Assembly (NCBI GenBank): GCA_910574895.1
Contig: CAJTDQ010000003.1
Location: 234,134 to 298,133, forward strand
Source: Eubacteriaceae bacterium
GTDB lineage: Bacteria > Bacillota > Clostridia > Lachnospirales > Lachnospiraceae
Direction: 5' to 3'
Length of the DNA stretch: 64,000 nucleotides
The position numbers and the translations under genes were made by a program. How positions within the stretch are numbered: the stretch's first letter is position 1; every line of letters begins with the position of its first letter. Below are positions 8,253 to 17,100 of this stretch, in pieces. The notes below the pieces were generated by a model. It had not been told where the DNA came from and did not search any database. It saw nothing but the letters and a program-made list of their open reading frames with translations.

Positions 8253-11200
8253 ATGAAAAGCACAAGTATTAAAAAAATTATTTCTTGTACTCTAGCCGTA
8301 ATGGTTCTTATAACGAGTACATTTTCCCTAGGAACAACCCTAAAAGTAAATGCTATAGATTCTTATGAGATAAATAGTATCAAAAATAAAAAAAGTAAGG
8401 TAAAAAAGAAATTAAAGCAGATAAAAGCGAATTTAAAATTATCTGATATTCCAGTAGAACTCAAAGAAAATGCAGAGATAGATACAGCGACATTAAAAGG
8501 TATTGATTCTGTAGATGGATTAGATTTGTATTCTATAACAACTATTGAAAAGGATAATAAAAGAACATTACATATTTTTGATAATCCAATAAAATATTAT
8601 GATAAGAAGAACCATGAAGTGAAATTTATTAATAATTCTTTTAAGAAATCTATAAAAAAGACAGAACATGGTGACACATACGCATATGAAAATGCTGAAA
8701 ATGATATAAAAGTTTATATTCCTCAGAAGAATGATGAGGATATAGCTGTAGAAAATGCAGATGGAGTATCATTGAAATTTCAACCGTATGTTAAGAAGGA
8801 AGTTGAAGTAGTTACAAAGTCTTTTGAGTTTCAAAATGAAAAAGAAGAAGTGGCTGAATATACAGATATTTTTGGAAAAGGATATAGCTTACAGTATATT
8901 CCACAAAATGATGGTGTGAAAGAGAATATTTATATAGAGAAAAATAGAGGGATTTATCAATTTGATTTTGAGGTAACAGCAAAAGGAATTTCTCCAAGTT
9001 CGATGAAGGGAAAAACAATAGATTTTGTTAATAATGAAACGAAAGAAATTGTTTTTACATTGGGAGAAATATTTATTAAAGATTCATATCCTGGAAATGG
9101 TGAAGGTAATAGACACATTTCTTTTGATAATTATTATCAAATTCAAAAAGTGAGTAAAGATAGTTATCAACTTACATATGTTTTGGATTCTGGATTTTTA
9201 AATAGTTCGAATACGATTTATCCGGTGGTAGTTGATCCATCAGTATCTCCTATTAAGGATATTAAAGATGCACCAGTCTATAGTGCTAAAGCAAATGAAA
9301 ATTTTAAAACAAATGCATGGATTGAGATAGGAAAAGTAGGTGGAAGTTATGGAACAGGGCATGGGTATTTTCAGACAGATGTTATAGACAAATATAAATA
9401 TATTAATTCCAATAATATTACACAAGCAAGTCTAAGAGTTTATGAGGGGTCAGGAACGACATATGCATCAAAGGTTGTGGCATATGATACAAAGGAAGCA
9501 TGGACCAGTAAAGGGATTACATGGAATAACAGACCAGGAAAGAGTGGAACTGCTTTAGATACTGTGAAAATAAATAGTTCAGGGTTTTATGATTTCAATA
9601 TTACATCTCTAGTAAAGAAGTGGTTGAAGAATGAATTAGGCGAAGGTGGACAAACATGTAAAAAGGGTGTAGTGTTAATACCAAATAGTAGTGATACAAA
9701 ACGAAAAGATTTTTGTTCAGCAAATTATGGGACAGCATCGAAACGGCCTTCTATAAAAATAGAATATACAGAAGATACATCTATTGGAAACAATACATAT
9801 TTTTTAGAAAATTATAATAGTAAACAGTATTTGGCTGCAAATTATAATACAGATAATGTTTTTCAATATGATAAGACATACACCGATAAACAGCAGTGGA
9901 TTGTAAAACATATCGGTGGTGGATATTATACCATTGCAAATAAATATTATGGAACAAATGGTTTTCTGGATGCGGAGGATGCGTCTGCCAGCCCTATCAA
10001 TGCCGATATTTGGCAAGGAGGTTCAGGAAATGCCGTTAAATATAAGGTTGTAAAGAACAATGATGGCAGTGGAACATATCGAATTATGTCAAAACAGTTA
10101 GATGATCTGAAAGCTTTGACAATTAGGAGTGGAAGTACTGCTTCTGGAGCAAATGCGGTATTTGGAAATTATGTAGGAACTAATCAAAGTAAATGGAAGT
10201 TTTCCGTTGCATCGACCAGATATACACTACCGGATGTGTATGTGAAAGGAATTACATCAGTATCAAAGGTTATAACACCATTATCTCAGTATCAATTTAA
10301 TATACAACTAGTAAATAGATATTCTAAAATAAGTGATACAAAAACTTTTGTAGAAATAATAGATGAAAATAATAATGTAGTGAATACAAATAGTGTGAAT
10401 ACATTTACTATGGATGGGGAAGAGAATAGTACAGTTTCTTTTCAATGGCATCCGGAAAAAGAGGGACAGTATACCATTAAGGTTACAGCCAATTATAATA
10501 ATTCTATGAATGAGTATGATACATCTAATAATTCTAGAATGGTAAAGGTAGAGGTTACTAAAGGATATTATTTGAGGATGGACAACTTCTTAGACCATGG
10601 ATTTGTTGTAAAATATGGAAACGGAAGTGAGGCAAAGGCAAAAGAATTAGTAAAAAGAGTTACAGGCTGGGTGGCACAGTATTATAAAGATTATTTCGGA
10701 GTAATTCTAGATAATCATATTGATATATTTACTTCTGCACCAGATAAATGTAAATATGAAATGATGAGTAGAGAAGGGGAGGCAAGAACTTTTGAACAAT
10801 TGATAAATGAGCCATGCCCATATGATTTAAAAGAGCATAAGCCATGTTGTACATATAAATATAGACTATTAATAGAATTTATCGGGAGACAGTATCAAAA
10901 AACTGGTTTTCCTATAGTGTGGACGGGACATAGATTGTTTGATGATAATGAAGGAAAAGAAAAATGGGAGCGAAGTTTTCGCATAAGTAATCCGGCAGGA
11001 ATTTGTATGATAGGATATATGGAAGAAAAATCATTTATTAATAGTTCAATATATACTTTACTACATGAGACAGCACATGTTTTAGGAGGAATAGATCATT
11101 ATCATGAGGAAAATTCTAAGGGAGAGTGTGTGCGCCCTGACATATGTAGTAAATGTGCAATTAATCCACGTGATTCAATGTGTGTAATGGGAGGAGAATT

Positions 11201-11303
11201 GGCAGAAACGAATATACTAACATATAGTAAGGATAAATTTTTTTGTAAAGATTGTGCAAATGAAATAAAAATGAAAATAGAGGAAATGTTAAATGAAAAA
11301 TAA
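8253..11303 (+). CDS. Large secreted modular protein: DNRLRE domain, ricin-type lectin, CARDB-like domain, C-terminal metallopeptidase
   Basis: A 1016-residue exported protein of unknown substrate. I start it at the ATG at 8253 (GGAG at 8244-8247), not the upstream in-frame ATG at 8238. Modules in order: signal peptide to about residue 34; a beta-rich region to about 330 ending YPVVVDPSVS, similar to regions before RHS cores; a DNRLRE-type domain about 339-506 (ITWNNRP); a ricin-type beta-trefoil about 512-653 with QQW/SKW motifs; a CARDB/Ig-like domain about 658-770; then a zinc peptidase domain with HETAHVLGGIDHYH (HExxHxxGxxD, His938) and a CVMGG that could be the Met-turn. CSKC and CKDC pairs suggest an extra metal or disulfide site. 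The same N-terminal module recurs in the gene at 62127. It overlaps the next gene by 11 bp. Peptidase activity is inferred. Confidence 0.75.
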   Translation: MKSTSIKKIISCTLAVMVLITSTFSLGTTLKVNAIDSYEINSIKNKKSKVKKKLKQIKANLKLSDIPVELKENAEIDTATLKGIDSVDGLDLYSITTIEKDNKRTLHIFDNPIKYYDKKNHEVKFINNSFKKSIKKTEHGDTYAYENAENDIKVYIPQKNDEDIAVENADGVSLKFQPYVKKEVEVVTKSFEFQNEKEEVAEYTDIFGKGYSLQYIPQNDGVKENIYIEKNRGIYQFDFEVTAKGISPSSMKGKTIDFVNNETKEIVFTLGEIFIKDSYPGNGEGNRHISFDNYYQIQKVSKDSYQLTYVLDSGFLNSSNTIYPVVVDPSVSPIKDIKDAPVYSAKANENFKTNAWIEIGKVGGSYGTGHGYFQTDVIDKYKYINSNNITQASLRVYEGSGTTYASKVVAYDTKEAWTSKGITWNNRPGKSGTALDTVKINSSGFYDFNITSLVKKWLKNELGEGGQTCKKGVVLIPNSSDTKRKDFCSANYGTASKRPSIKIEYTEDTSIGNNTYFLENYNSKQYLAANYNTDNVFQYDKTYTDKQQWIVKHIGGGYYTIANKYYGTNGFLDAEDASASPINADIWQGGSGNAVKYKVVKNNDGSGTYRIMSKQLDDLKALTIRSGSTASGANAVFGNYVGTNQSKWKFSVASTRYTLPDVYVKGITSVSKVITPLSQYQFNIQLVNRYSKISDTKTFVEIIDENNNVVNTNSVNTFTMDGEENSTVSFQWHPEKEGQYTIKVTANYNNSMNEYDTSNNSRMVKVEVTKGYYLRMDNFLDHGFVVKYGNGSEAKAKELVKRVTGWVAQYYKDYFGVILDNHIDIFTSAPDKCKYEMMSREGEARTFEQLINEPCPYDLKEHKPCCTYKYRLLIEFIGRQYQKTGFPIVWTGHRLFDDNEGKEKWERSFRISNPAGICMIGYMEEKSFINSSIYTLLHETAHVLGGIDHYHEENSKGECVRPDICSKCAINPRDSMCVMGGELAETNILTYSKDKFFCKDCANEIKMKIEEMLNEK

Positions 11304-12366
11304 TAATTTAAAAAAAATAGGTATTGTAATAGTATGTATATTGTTATTAAGTATAAATTTTCAAAAGAATATATTAGCGTTGGAACCGCCAGCTATGTCG
11401 GTTATTGGAAAAAGGAATGATGTTATTACGCCTAATAATGCTATTCTTTTTACTAAGTGTAAAAATTATTCTTATGACATAAATAAGATAGAAATGACAA
11501 TATATGAAGATTATAAAGAAAAGCAAGTTGGGAAAGTTGAAAAGATAGTAGATAGCAACTTGCCGTGGGTGCATGTGTCTTATAATGTGCAAAAAGATAT
11601 GGGAATAGAGTTACAGCCAGGGAAGGAATACTATGTGCATTATCATGCAATATGTAAAAATGGTGGCGAGTTAAAAGACTATGATAATGGCTATTGGTTT
11701 GTAACACCAAATATAGAATTAACAACGATGAAGCAGAATATTGTGGAAGATAATGCACAAATAAAAGTGAATATTGCAAGTCATGGAAGTGATAAAATTG
11801 TGAAAGCAGGAGTGCGAGTGACTTGTTTTGGCTGTATTGTAGGAACTGTTGAGAAGGAAGTTAACAAGCAGACAGATGAGTTAAGCATAAATTTTGATCT
11901 AAAAAATCAAGGGAAATTGAATTTATTACCCAACTGTAATTATCAGTATAATGCATATGTTGTGACAAAAAGTTTGGGAAAACGGAAAAATGAAGGAAGA
12001 GTAGACACTTATGGTTCTTTTAAAACATTAGAAGATGCATCATTTACCAAGGGAATAAATAAGATTACAAAAAAGAATGTGATTATTTGTGAAAATTTAC
12101 TTAATCCAAGAGGAAAGTTTATTGAAAAATATGGCTTAGTAATCAAAAAAGGAAACAAAGTCATTGGACAATGTGAAAAGTTGTGTTCTATTTCAGAGAC
12201 GAATATCACTAAAAAACAGTTAAAATTTAATATTAGGAAAGATATGAAAAAAATAAAACTGGTAAAGGGGAAGAAATATAAGTATGAAATGTACAGTTTT
12301 GTTGGTGGAAAGAAGTATGTAATAAATGGTGCATTTAAAGTCAAAAAAACAATTATAAAGAGGTAA
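11293..12366 (+). CDS. Secreted protein of unknown function with three Ig/FnIII-like repeats
   Basis: A 357-residue protein with a clear signal peptide (KKIGIVIVCILLLSINF, cleavage after about residue 29). I do not recognise a named family. The mature part looks like three similar beta domains of about 100 residues, each with a run of the form 'PGKEYYVHYHA', 'LPNCNYQYNAYV' and 'VKGKKYKYEMYS' near its end. It overlaps the metallopeptidase gene by 11 bp, and AGAGGAAATGTTAA lies upstream, so the two are translationally coupled. A partner, inhibitor or surface anchor of the peptidase is possible but not shown. Very lysine-rich and AT-rich. Confidence 0.6.
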   Translation: MKNNNLKKIGIVIVCILLLSINFQKNILALEPPAMSVIGKRNDVITPNNAILFTKCKNYSYDINKIEMTIYEDYKEKQVGKVEKIVDSNLPWVHVSYNVQKDMGIELQPGKEYYVHYHAICKNGGELKDYDNGYWFVTPNIELTTMKQNIVEDNAQIKVNIASHGSDKIVKAGVRVTCFGCIVGTVEKEVNKQTDELSINFDLKNQGKLNLLPNCNYQYNAYVVTKSLGKRKNEGRVDTYGSFKTLEDASFTKGINKITKKNVIICENLLNPRGKFIEKYGLVIKKGNKVIGQCEKLCSISETNITKKQLKFNIRKDMKKIKLVKGKKYKYEMYSFVGGKKYVINGAFKVKKTIIKR

Positions 12367-12442
12367 TTCTAAGAAGTTATGGTATTAATGACTAAATATT
12401 GTTAATATCATAACTTTATATTTTTAGAGGAAATCTTTTTTC

Positions 12443-12471
12443 TTGAAACGACCATACTACTGTGGTAGTAT
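12443..12471 (+). promoter_or_regulatory. Promoter with palindromic operator for the DUF3990/HTH pair
   Basis: TTGAAA (12443-12448), 17-bp spacer, TAGTAT (12466-12471). The spacer and -10 contain a perfect inverted repeat, ATACTAC TGTG GTAGTAT (12454-12471). A repressor bound here would exclude RNA polymerase, which fits autoregulation by the downstream HTH protein. Confidence 0.7.
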
Positions 12472-12489
12472 AAAAAAAGGAGGAATAAC

Positions 12490-13140
12490 ATGATTATATA
12501 TCACGGAAGTAATAAAATAATTGCAAATCCTAAATATGGATTAGGAAAAATCCATAATGATTATGGACAGGGATTTTATTGTACAGAATCCATAGAATTA
12601 GCGAAAGAATGGGCATGTGATTTAATGAGAGATGGATATGCCAATGCGTATGACTTAGATATAAAAGATTTGAAAGTATTAGATCTTAATCATGAGAACT
12701 TTTCCGTACTTCACTGGCTTGCTGTTTTAGTCCAAAATCGCACATTTAATGGAAATAGTGATATGGAAATTATAGCAAAAGAGTTTTTGATTAAGAATTA
12801 CAATGTAGATATTAACAGCTATGATGTAATTAAAGGATATAGAGCAGATGATTCTTATTTTCGATTTGCAGAGGATTTTTTAAATAATACAATAAGCATA
12901 CAGAGACTAGAGCAGGCAATGCATTTAGGAAAACTAGGGGAGCAGATTGTTTTAAAGAGTCAGAAAGCATTTGACAGAATTCGATTTTTAAAAGAAAAGT
13001 CAGAATATGCAGATAATAATATATATTACAGAAAAAAGTGCCGCAGGGATGAACAGGCACGTTCTCGATATAAAGAAATAAAAACGGATGTATTATCAGG
13101 TATTTTCATTAGAGATATTATGAAAGATAGTATGGAATGA
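12490..13140 (+). CDS. DUF3990 protein, putative toxin of a toxin-antitoxin pair
   Basis: A 216-residue cytosolic protein whose start matches DUF3990: IIYHGSNKIIANPKYG, then DYGQGFYCTESIELAKEWA. The HGS ... GFY-T pattern resembles ADP-ribosyltransferase-like folds, so an enzymatic toxin is plausible, but the activity is not established here. A very strong AAAGGAGG lies ahead of the ATG. Its stop overlaps the next start as ATGA, indicating translational coupling with an HTH protein. The operator in its promoter supports a self-regulated module. Confidence 0.65.
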   Translation: MIIYHGSNKIIANPKYGLGKIHNDYGQGFYCTESIELAKEWACDLMRDGYANAYDLDIKDLKVLDLNHENFSVLHWLAVLVQNRTFNGNSDMEIIAKEFLIKNYNVDINSYDVIKGYRADDSYFRFAEDFLNNTISIQRLEQAMHLGKLGEQIVLKSQKAFDRIRFLKEKSEYADNNIYYRKKCRRDEQARSRYKEIKTDVLSGIFIRDIMKDSME

Positions 13141-13781
13141 GAGCAAAGGAGTGGTATGAGAGGATGAATGATGAGTATATTGGAGGGATGAAAGGAACAT
13201 TTGGAGTAATGTTCGATTATGCCGTAAATCATTGTAGTCTGGATGGTGACGAGTTTTTAGATATGATGATATGTTCCGGAGTTGCAAAGCAGATAGAGTG
13301 TACAAATCCCAAATATGCAGCAGGAAAGTCAGGAATAGAGTTAGTCAGAGATATTGCAGATGAGATAGGTTATGACTTAAGAGAGAATAGAAATAGAATA
13401 TCTACAGATTCAAGAAGTGCAGACTATTGGTGTGGCTGGGTTCTTATTCAATATCAAAATTATAGCAGACTTAGTTTTAAGCAAATACACAGATTGATAG
13501 AATATAAAGATTTATATCAGATGTATTCAAAATATCATGAGATGGATATTACAAAATTATATGATTATCTGGATGGGCTACAAGACACGGGAAAGAATGT
13601 ATTGAAAAAACAGAGAGAGCTGGCAGGAATGTCACAATCAGAATTAGCAGGAAAAAGTGGTACCAGTCTTAGAACTTTGCAGGCATATGAGCAGGGAGTG
13701 AAAGATATTCGAAAAGCTCAAGTAGAAACAGTAATAAAGTTGGCAAAAGGTGTGGGGTGTGAGATTGATGATATCATATAG
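13137..13781 (+). CDS. HTH (XRE) regulator with N-terminal helical domain, putative antitoxin
   Basis: A 214-residue protein coupled by 4 bp to the DUF3990 gene. Residues about 1-150 form a helical domain that I know only as a partner domain of such pairs (DGDEFLDMMICSGVAKQIE, SADYWCGWVLIQYQNY, MYSKYHEMDITKLYDYLDG). Residues about 157-214 are a Cro/XRE helix-turn-helix (RELAGMSQSELAGKSGTSLRTLQAYEQG). This is a sensible antitoxin and autorepressor, with the palindrome at 12454-12471 as the likely binding site. No terminator of high quality follows; AAAAGTC (13874-13880) and GACTTTT (13907-13913) form a weak one. Confidence 0.65.
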   Translation: MRAKEWYERMNDEYIGGMKGTFGVMFDYAVNHCSLDGDEFLDMMICSGVAKQIECTNPKYAAGKSGIELVRDIADEIGYDLRENRNRISTDSRSADYWCGWVLIQYQNYSRLSFKQIHRLIEYKDLYQMYSKYHEMDITKLYDYLDGLQDTGKNVLKKQRELAGMSQSELAGKSGTSLRTLQAYEQGVKDIRKAQVETVIKLAKGVGCEIDDII

Positions 13782-14007
13782 AATAACAGTTTAGTTATGC
13801 GATATAAAAATACGTAAACATAACGAGAAAAATGAATTATTTTCAATCTAAATAAAAATATTTTTATTCGCAGAAAAGTCGGTTTTTGAAAAAGGTAATA
13901 TTTAAAGACTTTTTTGTATAGTTTCCCTTTAAAAAAAACAAAAAATATAAAAACATATCAAAATAAAAAAACAAAAATCTTGCATAGATAAAAATACTTT
14001 TTTTGTG

Positions 14008-14050
14008 TATAATCCACAGAATTTAGAAACGTTTCTGAGCTCTGTGGATT
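14008..14050 (+). promoter_or_regulatory. -10 element, cre/LacI-type palindrome and hairpin upstream of the glucanase
   Basis: The 346-nt gap before the glucanase holds TATAAT (14008-14013) with no good -35, then AGAAACGTTTCT (14025-14036), a perfect palindrome with the AAACGTTT core of cre and LacI-family operators. AATCCACAGA (14011-14020) and TCTGTGGATT (14041-14050) bracket the palindrome and are followed by TTTGATTTTT, so the same DNA could form a terminator hairpin. Catabolite or LacI-type control of a polysaccharide-degrading gene is a reasonable inference. The rest of the gap is plain AT-rich sequence. Confidence 0.55.
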
Positions 14051-14127
14051 TTTGATTTTTGCTATGATATTCTAAGGATATATTAGATAGAAAAGTGTCG
14101 AATTATTATGAAAAGGAGAAATGTTAT

Positions 14128-17100
14128 ATGAAAAAGATTTTGAAAAAAGTAATTTCAATCATGCTTTGTTTATCGCTGAGTATTTGTGGAATCAGTGTAA
14201 GCAGCAATACTACCAAAGCAGTAGATCGTAGCAAGCCGTGGTTATTGTCAGAGGGCAGACCGGCATATGCTTCCTCTACGAATGGTGGAGATGTAGCAAC
14301 TTTTGCTACTGATGGCAGGCTTGGTACACAGTGGGGAGCAGCAGCAAATTTTGCAGACCAGTGGTTAGATGTAGATTTGGGGGGGAAAGGCTGATATAAG
14401 CAAGGTCGTTATTAACTGGCAGAATAATGCAAGTTACGGTGTGGCATATCAGATTTTTGTATCTGATGATGAAATTAACTGGATAAAAGTTTACGAGACA
14501 ACCAGCGGAAATGGTGGTACAGAAAAGCAGGTGCTTCGTGATGATGGAACAGTAGACTATACATATTATCAGGATACGATTAGTACAGATGATGTCGCAG
14601 GATATAAATTGACACAGAAAGATGGACGTTACGTGAGAGTGCTGATTAACTATAGCAAATCTCAGGCTGGTTCTTCAGATAAAAAATCCGGTTGGGGAGC
14701 ATCTATCAGGGAAATAGAAATCTATGGTATTGGCAATGAAAATTGTAATGAGCCTGTATCTGATGCAAAAAATATTGCTTTAGGAAAAAAGACAGTGGCA
14801 ACATCTTATGCAACACCTTGGTGGGCATCTACACCTATGGACGGCTCTAATGCAGTAGATGGAAATTATGATACATACTGGTTATCAGAAGGTGATGATA
14901 ATGTACAGAGTAAATGTAATCAAAGTCTAACAGTAGATCTTGGTGCAAAATATACTTTAGGCCGTGTACTTTTACAGTGGCAGGTAGAGCATGGAAATAT
15001 CTGGGATTTGCAGGTATCAGAAGATGGAAAGAATTTTAAGACAGTATACAGACAGCTCCAAGGAAAAGGAGAAGATGAGGATATCAGATTCTATGCTGAA
15101 AATGTCAGATATGTAAGAATGCAGGGCATTCTTATGGGACGTGGTTCCGGGTATTCTGTTAGAGAATTACAGGTATACGAATATCAGACAGGGGATGAAA
15201 AAGTAACAAATACAATCGATAAACTTCCGGAGAAGAAAGTGGTAACTTTAGGAAAAGGAAGTTATGTGATAGATGATGCAAATCTTTTGCAGCCAAGAGA
15301 GCCAAAGTATGTATCATCAAAAATAAGTACACCAATTCCTTCCAATGACTGGTGGACTTCTATTATATATACGCAGTACAGTGACGTTATGCCGGCACTT
15401 CCTATGGCATATAAATATTCTGCAACAGGATTATCAATGTATTATACAGACGGATTATACAATCGTGCAGACAATGGTGGTATGGGTGTTGACAGCAGAC
15501 ATTTTGATCTTACTGTAAATTCAGCTGATATTACAGGAAAGGCCAGTGCAAAATTAGATGGATATGGAGATTGGTCTGTAGATGTAAAATATAGTGATAA
15601 TGATACAGCAAAGATGTTAAGTACCTTAATTAAGGGATCACCTTACGCATACACCACATTTGCAAATCCAAATTCTGTTGAATTAAATGTAAATAATCTG
15701 ATTAAGTTTATGGATAAGGATGGAAATAAAATTATCACAGAAGATGGAAAGTCAGTAACAGTGGATCATTTTGCTGTGGAAACACAAAATGAAAGTGAAG
15801 CACCAGGAGATGGAAATAAAAAGCAATATCATTACTATGGTGTATATATGCCGGCAAATTCTACCGTTACAAAAGTAGGTAATAAATTAAAAATTAAGCT
15901 TGGAAGTAACCAGAATTATCTGATTATTGGAGCGTTGGCAGTAGAAGAAGCCATTCCATTACTTGCAAGTAAGGCAGAAGTGGATAAGATTTTTGATCCG
16001 GAATCACTAAGAGATGGTGATGCAGTCAAACAGTTAGAATATATGTACAGTTACGCATATTCTTATGTAACAGATACAGTAGTTGATTATAATTATGACG
16101 AGGCAGAAGGAATTTGTACAACAGATTATAAGACTACAGTTTCACAGAAAAGAACAGGTACAGGAATTTCAAATACAACTTTAATGTGTATGATGCCACA
16201 TCAGTGGAAATATTCAAATGATACTTATGCGAAAGTAAATAATAAAGCTTTAATTTACACATCCAGTAGAGGTGATTTGCGTATTCATGAAGGAAACAGC
16301 TTCTCATATAGCCAGAAATTCAATGGAATTATTCCGCAGTATACCACACCAAATGAATCAAGTAGTTATGATAAAGAATGGATGTATGCATATTTGAAAC
16401 AGTTTACAGATAGTGCATTAAAGTCATACTGGGTAGCAGATCCATACTGGGAGGGTAAGAAGTCTCATCCAATCGCAATGGGTATATTGATTGCAGAACA
16501 GTTAGGAGAATATGAAACAAGAGATAAATTAATTGATGTATTAAAGAAGATTATGCAGAACTGGTTGACTTATGATGGTGAGGAGGATTATCCATATTAT
16601 ATGTACTATCATACAAGCTGGGGAGCAGTCAGCGGTGATGGTGGTGACCATGGTATGGCAATTAACTTATCTGATCATCATTTCCTTTGGGCATATTTTA
16701 TATTCCCAGCAGCAGTGTTAGCATCTTATGATTCTACTTTTGTAGAGGATTATGGAGAAATGATAGAATTGCTTATCAGAGATTGTATGAATCCGGATAA
16801 GGATGATACGATGCTTCCATTTATGAGAAACTTTGATGTGTATGAAGGACACTCATGGGCTGGTGGATATGGAGACAATAATAGTGGAAATAATCAGGAG
16901 TCTGCATCAGAGGCAACTTTTGGTTGGGCTGGATTATACCTTTGGGGACTAGTTACTGGAAATAAAAAGTATGAAAATGCAGGTATCTGGGGATATACTT
17001 CAGAAGTGAATGCCATTGAGCAGTACTGGTTCAATATTGATAAAGGAACAGAAAATGACAGTCATAACTGGGCTGCAGATTATGGTGTTAAGGCTTATGG

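Noticed and set aside
13980..14013. TTGCAT...TATAAT as a full promoter for the glucanase
   Set aside because: Spacing is 22 bp, too long; only the -10 is kept, with low confidence.
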